Assembly: GCA_007922195.1 (NCBI GenBank) | Contig: ML681990.1 | Span: 38,577,557 to 38,641,556 of the forward strand | Reading direction: 5' to 3' | Length of the DNA: 64,000 bases | Source of the DNA: Podocnemis expansa | Taxonomy: Eukaryota; Chordata; Testudines; Podocnemididae | Shown here: positions 26,105 through 37,584 of the stretch, piece after piece | Layout of the letters: each line of letters opens with the position of its first letter | Numbering within the stretch: position 1 is the stretch's first letter | Notes under the pieces: generated by a model | What the model saw: only the letters and a program-made list of their open reading frames with translations | Databases searched by the model: none | Told to the model about the DNA's origin: nothing | Position numbers and translations under genes: made by a program

Positions 26105-26794
26105 CAGGGGTTAAAATATAATTTGGGGGGCCCTAGAACTCTCCTAAATTGGTGGGCACCCTTCACGCTGGTGCAGGTCCCACCTCACAATGATGCGGGC
26201 CATCTTCACCCACCCCCCCTACTGGGCACCCCTTGGGGGCCCCCCATCAAATGCCTGCCCCACTACGACCACCCCAATTACTGCCCTCCGAAATGCCTGT
26301 CCCACCACCACCCCAACTACTGCTCCCCCAATGCCTGCCCTACCACCATGCCTGGAACATTAATGAACAAGTTGATCTTGTCTGGCTTTTTGCCAGACGC
26401 TGGTGCGGCACTTTAAAAACAGACGTGCATGGGAGCACACCATGCTGGAATGTGTTCCCCTGCCAGCCCCAGGGGATGCTGTGGTGGGTGAGAGTGAGCT
26501 CAGCCACACCTTCCCTTCCCACCTGTCCCCTCCCAGTGCCTGGAGAGGCCACACACCTACTGCAGCCCCCCAAGCTGGCAGGGGAATGCATCCCACTGCA
26601 GAATGCTCCCACGTGTTATTTTTAGGGGGCCCGCAGAATGCAGGGTTCTGGTGCATCCCCATATTTTGAGGGGGCCCTGGAATGCAGCATTCCAGGGCAT
26701 TCCCCTATTTTTAGTGGGCCTGGAACACTGGCTCCCTAAAAATAGGGGGCCCCAAAATGGCATTCCAGTGTGTTACCCCTTACTTTAACCCCTG
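26105..26794. mobile_element. 690-bp hAT-type MITE, sister of 4437-4940
   Basis: Ends CAGGGGTTAAAATATAATTT and CTTACTTTAACCCCTG are inverted repeats. A perfect 8-bp duplication CTCATTCC lies at 26097-26104 and 26795-26802. Internal tandem units ('gcattccag' plus 'tatttttagtgggcc' or 'aaaaataggggg') fill 26600-26780, and a C-rich set of 'ctgccccacyac' units fills 26240-26350. Confidence 0.9.
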
Positions 26795-26802
26795 CTCATT
26801 CC

Positions 26803-27262
26803 ATAACAGACACTGCCATATTAATAAAAAGGCATATTGGCTTCATCTAAGAATACTGAGATCCTAAGTTCCAGTTCTACCTTTCACATCACCTTACCAA
26901 GGTAATTATTTATGTACACTTGTCAGGTTACTTGAGGAAAAATAGAGTATTTCTCACAGCTTGTAATACTCAAGTGTAATACACGAGTAACTTCATCATA
27001 TCCTTTCTTAAGCCATGTGCCTGGTGAAGAAGCCTCTAGAAATTAAAATCCCCCTTTTTGCTGAACCAGGTAGCTGTCTCATGCCAGCAAACTATTGTGC
27101 AGCAGAACTGGTTTTAGCCTTCATTGGTGAAACAAAATGTCCTATTGGTACATAATGACAGAAGGGGAAAATTAAAGAACTTTAATGTAATCATAAATGA
27201 GCTACAAAATTGCTTTAATATTGTAAATCAGACCAATTACTGATTTCTAATTAATCTTTTGC
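26803..27262 (-). other. ADAMTS6 intron, unique sequence
   Basis: No feature recognised. Confidence 0.5.
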
Positions 27263-27270
27263 CTTTAGAT

Positions 27271-27590
27271 CAGTTTTTCTCAACCAGTGTTCTGTGGAAC
27301 ACCGGTGCTCCTCAGATACAGTGCAGGTGTTCTGTGACCCACCCTGACCCCTCCCCATCAGCAGGGGCTGAGTGGCAAAGGGAAGGAACAATTTAAGTCC
27401 CAGCTGCAGCAAAGCTTCCAGGCAGGTGGTGGCGGATACTGACACACACCTAGAAGCTTTGTGGCAACTGAAGAATTTAAAAGCTCCCATCACTGTTGCA
27501 AGCTTTCTCGAGAATGTTTTCATCAGGTGTTCCAGGTAGTAATTTATACCTTAAGGTGTTCCCTGGTCCACAAAAGGTTGAGAAACACTG
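27271..27590. mobile_element. 320-bp hAT-type MITE
   Basis: Ends CAGTTTTTCTCAACC and GGTTGAGAAACACTG are inverted repeats. A perfect 8-bp duplication CTTTAGAT lies at 27263-27270 and 27591-27598. It lies 116 bp from the ADAMTS6 exon at 27714, on the donor side. Confidence 0.92.
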
Positions 27591-27713
27591 CTTTAGATCA
27601 TGATTTCCAGGTGAGAAGCAGAAATAAAAACGCATTTACATTCAGTTAGAAGAGCTCATGACTTGCCCACTGCCAATGAATGCAAAATGCTAATCTGTGT
27701 GAAACAGCCTTAC

Positions 27714-27918
27714 TTCTGACCAGTCCAAAGCAATCCACTGAGGTGGACAGGACTGATTGTTACAGGGTTCTTTTTCAATAGGCCGGTGTGTTAAACAATT
27801 AGTATTGTCCAGTGTCTCCTCCTCAGATGGTCCAATCTTTCTAATACAGAGAACTGTTCGTGTACGTATTCCTCCATCACAAGTCTTACTGCATTCTGAC
27901 CAATCTCCTATAAACCAC
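27714..27918 (-). CDS. ADAMTS6: ADAMTS6 internal exon (complete TSR repeat)
   Basis: This 205-bp exon (1 + 68 codons) opens with [16 protein letters not shown], the classic W-x5-W-S-x-C-S-x-T-C start of a TSR repeat. It continues through the Arg-rich strand (IRTRTVLC) to NQSCPPQ, then enters the following repeat with WIALDWSE. Conserved Trp residues for C-mannosylation (WxxW type) and the CSxTC site for O-fucosylation are present; these modifications are family knowledge and not visible here. The acceptor is CTCTGCAG and the donor GAA|GTAAGG. The phase is 2 in and 0 out. Joining to the 19485-19661 exon gives DWSE-CTPKCG with no frame break. No stop or indel is seen, so the exon looks functional. 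Confidence 0.92.
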
Positions 27919-27961
27919 CTGCAGAGAGAAAAATCAGGAAATTTAAATAACCCATTTCACA

Positions 27962-28135
27962 AATAGAATCACAGAAGTGTAGGACTGGTGTGGACCTTAT
28001 TAGGTCATCTAGTCCAGTCCCCTGTATCCAAGGCAGAACTAATGAATAACCAGAGCATTCCTGACAGATGTTTGTCTTAAAAGGAGAAGATGACTATACA
28101 GTCATAAAATCCAAACCTCAGTTTAAATTAATAAT
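27962..28135 (-). mobile_element. CR1 LINE fragment, 3' end
   Basis: The + strand starts with the reversed CR1 tail 'aatagaatcacagaagtgta', then 'aggtcatctagtccagtccc'. It fades out by about 28135. Confidence 0.85.
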
Positions 28136-30240
28136 CCTAAATTATGTTCCATAGTATACATGCTCTTCTTAGTAAAATAAAGTATAAGCCTCTGGACCTT
28201 TTCATTGGACGTTTTAACTTGAAGCGATTCCTTCATCATAAGCCTCATTACAACCACAAAAATACTTTGCATTTTATAGAGGTTAAACCATGAAGAGTGG
28301 GAATCAGAGAGTCTGCCTCCCCATTGCCCTGCACTTTGTACATTCATTTTTGCTAGAAGAAACTGAGTGTAAAATAGTTATAAAATGCTACCATTCTGAG
28401 TTGAGAGAATTCTACAACCACTTTCAATTAGTTTAAATGACTGAGAAAAATAAAGGACAGCAGAGAATCAGATGCAGAATTTGTGCATTATATTACATGT
28501 TTTGCCACGTAGTTGCTATGCAACCTTGGGAAAGTCATTTACACCTCTCTGTGGTTCAGTTTCTGCATCTGCAAAATCCAGGCAACAATATCTGATACTA
28601 GAAAATATAAATGAATATAAATATAAATATGCATCTGATAAAAACAATGACACTATAAAATATATATACAAATATGTATATAAAATATAAACTATCTGAT
28701 ACTATAACATATAAAATATCTGATACTATAAAAAAGTATCATCATTACTAGATATGAGAAATGAAAACATCATAATTCATTATATTAGCAAAAAAAGGAC
28801 CTTAAATCTAAAATTTTACTTTTCAAAACTTAATCTTGCACCATATCCACTGAGGGAAACTCAAAGTATCTGCATGCAAGGGAAGGTGGAGATCAGGACG
28901 CCAGGAAACTGTCCAGCATATTCTGACTACTCTGTGCTGCTCGAGAGTAGGGTAAAGCAATCAGAGTATACTGGTGAATCTGCCCCTAAAATTTAAAATA
29001 ATTTAAAGACCTGAAGCAGTTATGTCAGCAGAGGCTGGAGCATAAAATCACCATCAGAGAAATTCAGAAAGAACCACTCCATTCAAAATGGCCCCATTAT
29101 TCCATTACTTCTGATCAGGGAAACCACACTCTCCTTTGGGAAGATGATGATGCCTGTTATTGGGTGTCTGGATGGGCCACAGTAAGAATTCCATGCTCAG
29201 GTCAGACTGCAAGACATAGGGCAGATAGTGTCTAAATCCCTGGTGGTTTATTCTACAATTAGGTTCAGTAAGCCGGTAACAAAAGTGGTTCTGTAGTACC
29301 ATACTGGTTATCAAGAAACCAAATGCAATCCCCTTCAGGCATTCCAGCCCTTGGCTCCCATCTAGACAACCAAGTCTAATATTGTGAAGGGTTATTGAAA
29401 ATCTTGTTCACCATACTTAAAGTTCTACCAATCCCAAAGGATCAGACACTTGCCCTCCTGTCAATATGAATCTCAGATCTCATCCACATCCATGCTAAGA
29501 TTTATTATTAAAAGGCAAAAGAATGACAAGAGCTATAAATGGTTAATGTTGATATTGGACTCTTCACGATTAGTGTGAATATTAGTGAGACATGCTATGC
29601 CTGATTTGCAGATTAATAAAGTTTTATGTGTCATGGTTTTTAAAGCTATATAAGTTATATATAATGTTTAAAGTTAATTATAATATGTTATACTTATTAA
29701 GATTGGAGAGCTAAGCAGTCACTCAGAATACAGGAATGGTGCTCCTCAGGGGCCTGGCCAGGGAGTTGGTAGCCTCGGGTCCAACTGGCAGCACTTCCTG
29801 TGAAATCAAGTGTTGATGGAGCATGCCATTTTCTCTAAATAATAGCTTTTTAGTTTTTATCTAATCACTTTTTTATTTATTATTATATATGTTAATTAAC
29901 TACTTTGTGTTTTTACTCTTGACTACATCTCATTTTTACTATGATAATTGGGGTCATTAAAACAACATCTGATGATTGAAGGGGCTGTATAAAAATATGT
30001 TCCTTAGCAATGAAAAAATGTACCCCCAGGCATCCAAGGATAACTGGTTTCCATCACCACTAGTTTACATGCAGCTGCAGGCACACATGTTGTGCATTTT
30101 ATGTTGTTATATGGCGTGGTATGTAGAAACTGAGACGTCTGTAAGGTTACTCAGTAGTCCTGTACTTCTCTGCCAGTCAGAAGATGTCACGCTACAGGGA
30201 TCAGAATAGACAAGCAAAAAACTAATGCTAGCTCTGCAGG
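28136..30240 (-). other. ADAMTS6 intron, AT-rich, possible old repeat at 28850-29530
   Basis: AT-dinucleotide-rich at 28600-28740. The stretch 28850-29530 has the feel of a decayed LTR-type repeat, but I cannot support termini. No gene. Confidence 0.4.
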
Positions 30241-30248
30241 ACAGTGTG

Positions 30249-32368
30249 CAGGCAACTCAGATTGCACAGGGCCTCCAACATTCCCCTGCTTGGTGGCCAC
30301 CATAGCTTAGGCCAGCATGACAACACTTTGATACATGTTTGACTATCGCCTAACGCATTTTAGCCAGGGTTTGTGCAATTATGTTTCTTTGCTGGCAGGG
30401 TATATTGCAGAGCACTGCTTTATTTATACGTGTGTTTGATGGGATTTTTGTTTGTTTGTTTATTTTTGGTTTTTAGTTGTTTTAGGGTTTTTAGTTTACA
30501 GAAAACCTTTTGCTGCATCCATTGTTCACACAGTTTACAACATATACATGAGCACAATGAGATACATTGCTAGATTTAAAATTTTAGTGGCAGTGGGGGA
30601 CTATCTTGGTAGTTTTTTTTAAATAATTGTGCTTTGTGGCAATTTTTCCAGCATTTAGGACTTTATTTTAGTTTTATTATGTTTTATTATTAAATTTATG
30701 GTTGTTAACTGTTTTTGAATGTGTGTAAGCAGGGCTATTATGTTTGAGTGTGTTAACATGTGTTGTATTAAATTAGTGCTGATTTTTAATAGTATGGGTT
30801 GAATGCATTTTATAATAATATTTTTTGCTATTATTAATTGACATGTATTTTGGGTATTTTCTAAATTATATAATTTTAATATAGTAATATTGAAATAACA
30901 TTTGTTTGGGGTAGGATAAGTTTTAAAAAATAAAATTTATTAATTGTAAGTTGAGTATGTTGCATTCATATATAAATAAAAGTTGGTTTAATGCACACAA
31001 TGGTAGAATTAATGCTTTATTGAGTAACAAAGCATACTGTTAATTTTATATATTTAATTAATTTTTATAACAGTATGTAAATTGAGTTAATGGTTTTTAT
31101 AAATATATTTTAATTCTGATTTTAATATGGCTTTAAGTGTGTAGTATTGTAAAGTAATGCAATTTAATTTTTTTTCATTTTTATGTTAGATGTTTAGTAG
31201 GCTATATTATTGTAGTTTTTGTTTTGAGACTCAGGGGGATTATTTTGTGTATGTTTATGAAGTGACTATTAGACATTGCTATTATATATGTCGTAATTAT
31301 TTGAGCCTGGGTATTTACTGTGATATTTAATACTTTTTATTAGTGGTTTAAGGCTTCTTTTTGGGTGATGGCATTATTTTAAATTATTTTTTTATTTTAT
31401 TAAATAGGACTTTATTAGGTTTTTGTTGGATAATATTTTGGCTTTTTTTTTTACCTTAAAGCTGTGCTTGTATGTAATCTAAAGCTTTGGAGTTGCATTT
31501 ATTATGGCTTTTGTGAAGTGTAATAGGCTTAGGTATGCTTTTTATTGTTTATGTTTTAGAGTATTAATATATTTTAAATGTCCTTGTTTCTATTTTAAAG
31601 CTGAATGTATGTGTAATATAGAATTTAACAGGACTTTAAGGCTTCTGCCTAGGATGCTTAACTAATTTATTAATAATTTAATTAATTACATTTAGTTGCT
31701 TTTATATATTTTAAATCTTTTTTAAATGTTTTGCTTGGGGGTGTGTATGTGTATTAGAGTTCTGTATTACTTACGTGTTTATTTAGTTCAGCCATTTTTG
31801 TACTGGGTTATTGCAAATGGTGCACAAGGAAGAGATAGGCGGGATATGTTAATATTTTGCAGGCTTATGTCTGTTTTTACAAGATGTATTTTTGAGGGTT
31901 TTTAGCATTTGGCTTTTATGATTTTTTAATCCTAGGTTTTTAACATTGTATTTTTTGGGCTTGGGAGCACAGTGTACAACTACACTTAGGTTAGCGTTTC
32001 TGTACATTACTATACTGGCAGAGAAATTCATTAAAACCTGTTGTGGATAATATACCTTCAGTTTAGTAACGTGTTCCTTTTTATTAGATGGAATATTTTT
32101 ACATAGTAATAGCTAAAATTGACTTTGTTGCAAATTACTTAGGACCAGCTTTGACAGTATAAGAGCATATTGCTCTGGGGTTTTTTTATCTAATTTATTT
32201 TGTGTAAATAAATCAAATTATGGCAACTGGCTTTTTTGGGGAGAGTACGTATTTTGATTATATTAATTGTGAGTTGCCCCTTACAATTACAAAAAGCCAT
32301 TATTTTAAGCTGTAAGCAATTGAAGCTAGGCTAGGCCAGTAAAATGGGTCAGGCAACTCAAATTGCAC
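30249..32368. repeat. C-depleted, T-rich block between imperfect direct repeats
   Basis: From about 30430 to 32300 the + strand is rich in T, A and G but very poor in C; for example the 60 bases 30901-30960 contain no C. The block is flanked by CAGGCAACTCARATTGCAC at 30249-30267 and 32350-32368, with weaker similarity extending on both sides. There is no credible open frame on either strand. Candidate explanations are a decayed element whose ends are the direct repeats, a strand-biased mutation process, or two independent insertions of one short repeat. Confidence 0.55.
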
Positions 32369-32379
32369 TGGACTTTCCA

Positions 32380-33315
32380 TAGTTAACAGACCAATAAATA
32401 CAGAAATTTACATAAAGTCCTTAGATTAGTTTCATATCAAAAAGATGGGGGGGGCCTGCTGATTTCTAAAAGTCTTTCTGGAATGAATTGAAACAGTTAT
32501 AGTCCAGCAGGCAGTTTGGGTGTACAGTCTGTCAGTTTCTCTATGACAGTTCTAGGATAATCCAGATATCTACCTAGAGACTGTAGCTCCATGGCTTAGA
32601 TTTTTCCTGTTAAAGTTCAGGCAGACCTGAGATAAAGGATCAGGCCTGAGACTTCCTTTATATTTAAAGCTGGAACTTCCAGTGGTGAACTCCACCACTT
32701 GGGCTTTGATGAAAGCCAGCTGATGGTTTGTGATCACTATTCACATGTTTCTTTCTCAGGTAATACCTTTTAGCAATAGCCATTCAAACTATTAAGATGG
32801 TTTACAAGTGGTTTACTAAGCAGCATTACAAGCTTTGAAGCAAGATGAGGACAATAATATCATTATATCGCAACTCCCATTGAAATGACAATATTCCCTT
32901 TTGATCTTGGAGTCAACAGAATTCAGTGACGAAGCACTGTAAGACAGGATTTAGTGTCTAAAAGCTAATTAGATCACTGTTAGATTTCTCATAGGATGCA
33001 TGTAAACAGATTCATTTAGCACTTATTTCTTGATTCTTTAATAGTACAGGTGAATGGGTTAAAGATTCTAATCCACTTTAGATGGCTTTGATAACTAACT
33101 ACAAAATTGACACTATTTATGCTGCAATACCTTTCTGGTATTTTCTTAAGGGTTGTTTAAAGTTATCCAGCTTGCTGATTTTTTTTAACCTTTACTGGCC
33201 CAGCGTTATAACGCCTATGCTCAGGAGGTGGAGAACAACATTCAGTGACACTGAGAACAACAAGGAATATATACCCTTCTCAGAATGGCCCCCTAACCAA
33301 TGTTCTATCTATGCC
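32380..33315 (-). other. ADAMTS6 intron, unique sequence
   Basis: No gene or repeat recognised. Confidence 0.5.
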
Positions 33316-33316
33316 A

Positions 33317-33960
33317 GCATTTGGCACCCCAAAAGAGCAGAAGAGCCATTTCCCCCAACCTCCCACCACAACTGCATGAGCCTGAGCCGGCCCAGCAGCT
33401 GCACCGCAGCCCCTAGCGCTGGTGGCAGGGTGTACAGGTGGCATGCCCTCGCTCCATCCCTCCCTCTGCTGGCAGGGCAGAGCGAGGCTGCTCCACCTAC
33501 CCCCAGCTGGCCGCCCCTCCAAAGAGTAGCCAGCAGAGAGCTGCAGCTTGTGGAGGCGGGGCCCTGGAATGGCCCCTCTGTGGAGCTCAGGCCACTTCGA
33601 CCCAGCCACCCCAGGGCTGAATGGGCCTGATCCAGGGTCTGGGGGTGAGTCAGCCTCTGTTCAGGCCTGGAGTGGCTGGGTTGAAGTGGCGCGAACTCCA
33701 CGGAGCAGGTCATTCCAGGGCCCTGCCTCCACAAGCTGCGGGTCTCCGCCAGCCACTCTGGGAGGGATGGCCAGCAGGGGGTAGGTGGGGCAGTGCTGCT
33801 CTGCCCCGCCAGTGGAAGGAAGGATAGAGGGAGCGTGCGCCACCCATACACCCCCCATCAGTGCTAGGGGCAGCAGTGCGGCCGCTGGGCTCCATCCAAC
33901 TCATGCAGTTGTGATGGGAGGGTGGGGGGGACCCTGATTTGGCCACGATGCTGGGGCCAG
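33317..33960. repeat. Large GC-rich inverted repeat
   Basis: The left arm (about 33317-33622) and right arm (about 33652-33960) are imperfect reverse complements over roughly 280-300 bp. Matching landmarks are 'cacaactgcatgag' (left) with 'ctcatgcagttgtg' (right), 'agcttgtggaggcggggccc' with 'gggccctgcctccacaagct', and 'ccagccacccc' with 'ggagtggctgg'. Open frames on both strands mirror each other because of the symmetry and are not genes. Whether it is one element or two copies inserted head to head is open. Confidence 0.75.
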
Positions 33961-34086
33961 CCAAGAGTCCCCAGAGCACACTTGGCTCCCTGGAGGAGAT
34001 TGCTAGGGAGCCAGAAGGGGACACTCAGGGAGGCACAGGTGGCTCACTAAGCCTGCGTTGCTGATCCCCACTCTAAGCTGATGGTC

Positions 34087-34205
34087 CAGCTGAGCAAGTT
34101 ATGGATGCAGCTGAGGAAGTTCCCCGCTGGTTCCCCAACACCCCGCCCTGCCCCTTCCCTGCTGCCTGTCGGCTCCCTGAGTGCATCCATAACTTGCTCA
34201 GTTGC
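34087..34205. repeat. Short inverted repeat with 19-bp perfect arms
   Basis: TGAGCAAGTTATGGATGCA near 34090 is matched by its exact reverse complement TGCATCCATAACTTGCTCA near 34184. The match extends imperfectly on both sides ('cagctgagc' against 'gctcagttgc'). The spacer is C-rich. It could be a relic of a small foldback element. Confidence 0.65.
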
Positions 34206-34227
34206 ATCAGCAGTTTAGAAGGAACAT

Positions 34228-34395
34228 TGTTCCTGACTAGGGGCATAGCTGGTACTGGGCTTACGGGGCTCAAGCCCCGAGTCCCAGCACCCAAGCCCCA
34301 CGCCTGCCGCTGGGCTACCCGCAACACTGGCTGCAGCGGCAGCGCACAAGTCCTGGGTCTCTTCCCAGGCCAGTGGCACTTCTGTTCCTCACTAG
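34228..34395. mobile_element. Small GC-rich insertion with direct-repeat flanks
   Basis: TGTTCCTSACTAG occurs at 34228-34240 and 34383-34395. It bounds 142 bp that begins 'gggcatagctggtactggg', a start typical of hAT-type elements of the 25271 kind. A matching inverted end is not seen. Confidence 0.4.
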
Positions 34396-36086
34396 AGTTT
34401 TTCAAGGCTACACTAATCCTTTCCTTACACTGCAGATCACATAGCAAGACACACTGCCTAAGAGGCCTGTTTGCCTTCTGCTCAGATACGTTAGTCAGCA
34501 TTACAACCAGAGTTAAGGTACCATACGGTTCTTTCCAAGGAAGCACATTTATTTGTAGCATGAAAGTATTATAGAGAAAACATTAAAAACATTATAGACT
34601 GTACACACATGCTGTTACGTCCACTAGGGATCACCCCAACTCCAACAAGGGCTCTGGTACGTAAACTGTACTTCACATCCCACAAAGTGGTTTTTCAGTA
34701 GTCAAAGTTTGTAACAGCTTGCTCTTAGAACAAGCACATTCATGAATCTGAGTCACTCCTTTATCCAGTTTTGTGTCCTTTGTCTCAAAGACCATGAATA
34801 TAAGAATCAGCAAGAAAAATGAAATTTAAGTGTAATTCAGGGGATCTACATGCACAACACAGTTTAGTGCTTTAGAAATCACATCCCCATAGTATGTTAT
34901 ATTATATGTAGTCAAGCTCTTAGATACAAATAACCATTTCTGATGTTTCCCTAGTGTTCACTGGATAGACATCAATTTATTCATTTATTTATGTAAAAAT
35001 GAAAATCAGAAAATTTAAGAACTATTTAGCAAAGCAAATGCTAATGTGACTTTAAAAGTTCCACAGGATTCTGTTTGTGTTGCTAATGTGACTCTTTGCC
35101 ACTTTACAATAGAGCAGCTGTCTCATAATCTGTAATTTAAAGGGTCAAAAATCTCATTTTTAGTAATTTCTAGACTTGAAAGAACAGCAATCAAAATTTA
35201 CTTATTTCTTTTTGCAATAAAATCTATACTTTTATTCTTTTGGGAAGAGTTGCATTATTTGTGTCACTTTAGTGACTTGCAATAATACAACGATACTATA
35301 TTCAACAGCTCTTAGGAAATTTTTAGCTCCTTTTTAAAAAAATGAATCAGTAATTGACAAGAAAAGATGCACTATAAGTGGCTCTCCCCCAACCCCCACC
35401 AATCCCCTGCACTCTTTCCCTGCCAGTTTCTTGTCCCCAGTCCAGTCACTTTTTTTTTTTTTTTACAGCCAGCACACTACTTCATCCACTCAGAAGCTCA
35501 GAATCCCTTTTGCACATGTAAAACTTACACTTTCCATCCTCAACTCAGCATCTCTCACTACTAAAGCAACCGGTGAAACAAATCAAAGCAAGGGGCTTCC
35601 AGAAGCAATAGTGGATCTGAGATTCAATTCCAAAGCAGCACTGGATCTGAGAATCACTCCTAATTGGCTTTTGAGTTGGGGGGCAACAAACATGCCCCCT
35701 TTCCAGCCCCCAGAACTGGCATGGGATGACTGATGCCACAAAGCCTAGGGCTCTGCAAGAGAATCCCCCTTGAAGGAGTGGTCTGTCCCCTCTCTAGTAT
35801 CTGACTATGGAAGGCTCCATGAGGCAGAGCAAGGGAGAAATAAGAAAGGGTGACAAGGGAGGGGGAAGGAAAGGCGGAGGCTGGTTTTTCCTAGAGTGGG
35901 AAGGAAAACAGGCATAGAAGAATTTACTCTCAAGGGCAAACAATGCAGCTGAGGGGCTGCTGCTTCATGAGCCTGGGGAGATGCCCTGCTACAGCTTCCA
36001 GCTGGCCATCTTCCGGGCAGGCAGGGGCATGGCTGAAGACACTGCACAGCCAACAGCATTCCCTGCACAGGTGGGGGGGGCTGCAT
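34396..36086 (-). other. ADAMTS6 intron, mostly unique
   Basis: It contains a short antisense CryI SINE scrap at about 35050-35082 ('ctttaaaagttccacaggat') and a T run at 35450. No gene. Confidence 0.5.
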
Positions 36087-36165
36087 CAAAAATCAAATCA
36101 TAGGGCTGGAAGGGACCTCATGAGATCATCAAGTCCAACCCCCTGGGAATTGAACCCTCTGCTCC
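36087..36165 (-). mobile_element. CR1 LINE, short 3' fragment
   Basis: The + strand reads 'atcatagggctggaagggac' followed by 'catcaagtccaaccccctg', a reversed CR1 3' end. Confidence 0.8.
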
Positions 36166-37580
36166 CACTCACTTTACAGGAAACATTGCCCCTAAATGGG
36201 CACACAGTCACTGAGGACAATGAGAGATAGCAAGCATTGTGAAGGAGACAAGTTCTTGTAGTTCTATATAGATTATTTTTCAGGCTATGTTGAAAAGAAA
36301 CTATGACAATCCTAAAAACATTCTCTTAAAATACTGCCTTTGCACAACATTTCAATGAATTTTAATTATATGGGAAATTTGAAGACTTTAGGTTATTCTG
36401 ATATTAAGAAGATCAGGGAGAAAATAAAAGTTCTGACACTGGCTTCTACTTTTCTTAAAGGACCCATTTTATATTTTACTTTTAACTCAACTAATAATCT
36501 ACATGTAAATTCTCAGAAAATTAATTATACCTTCAAGAGTACGAGTGTTGTCACTCTGGGGCCAATATGCTATATTTTTCTTAAAAATATAACAGAGAGG
36601 AAGAATCCCTACTTTAAAGGCAAAACTCAACTCAGTATTAACTTTAAGACACAATTAGACCTTAATAAATTCTGACAATAAGTAATCAGTTTTCTACTCA
36701 CCAGTTCTAAATACATGTGTTAAAATCACAATAAGTTCAGTCAACATGAAGCATCAGTTCCTTTCAAAGTTTTATTTTTATAATAAGTTTGTTTTTGTTT
36801 TACTGAAACATGCACTACCAATTGTGCAAATTATTATTATTATTTCATGTACAAATGATCATATTAAAGACTTTAACTTATCAGTGCCATTTTTAGTAAT
36901 ATTAAAAAATAATGTATTCAAGCTGACAAGTTGGAAACCAGTTGGTTAGCACATTACAAAAAGTCATTGCCTCTGTCACGCATTCTCAACTTCTAATCAA
37001 ACTAGTGTGAATGGGCCTCATCTACCCTAACTGAATTGACGTTGCTAATACTTGCCCTCCTGCATCCTGGCACGTGTGTGTGTGTGTGTGTGTGTATGTG
37101 TATATATGTTAGTCTTTAAGGCACCACAGGACTCTCGCGGTATTTGGAAACCAAGAGTTTTTTCCTGATTTAGTGTGAAACACCAGAGGTACTCAAGCAC
37201 AAACAAAGGAGAAGGGTTTTTGTGCAGGAGTATGGAACTTCATAAAAAGAACATCTGAGCTATATAAGGTACAGCAACATCCCTTCAGGTTATGATGTCA
37301 TGAGATCACACAAACTAGCTAGTGTAGGGCCTGGTCAGGGAACCCTCCAAAGAAAACCCAGAGGCTGCAGGAAGTGGTACTGGTGATTCAGTAGCTAGAA
37401 CTTTTCTCATGAGTCATTATGTTCCAGTATACTGTTAGAGGACATTCAGTTTATTGGAGAAACAGCTTTTTGGACAAAACGTAAAATGGAAGTTCTGACT
37501 ACTTCTGTCAACTAAAATACTTGTGGCACTTTGGAATTTGACCATGCCACTGATGTTGCCACACCTACTGTATAGGGACA
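36166..37580 (-). other. ADAMTS6 intron with a TG microsatellite and SINE tail
   Basis: A (TG)n run at 37074-37100 passes into a 40-bp antisense CryI SINE fragment ('gttagtctttaaggcaccac', 37108-37140). The rest is AT-rich and unique. Confidence 0.6.
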
Positions 37581-37584
37581 AGGG

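Noticed and set aside
30430..32300. Nuclear copy of mitochondrial DNA (G-poor on one strand)
   Set aside because: No mitochondrial protein, rRNA or tRNA sequence is recognisable and stops are frequent even under the mitochondrial code.
33082..33851. 182- and 180-codon frames on opposite strands
   Set aside because: They are mirror translations of the large inverted repeat and show no family features.
34073..34574. 162- and 157-codon frames
   Set aside because: GC-rich non-coding sequence spanning a hairpin and a small insertion; no start context, splice signals or recognisable domain.
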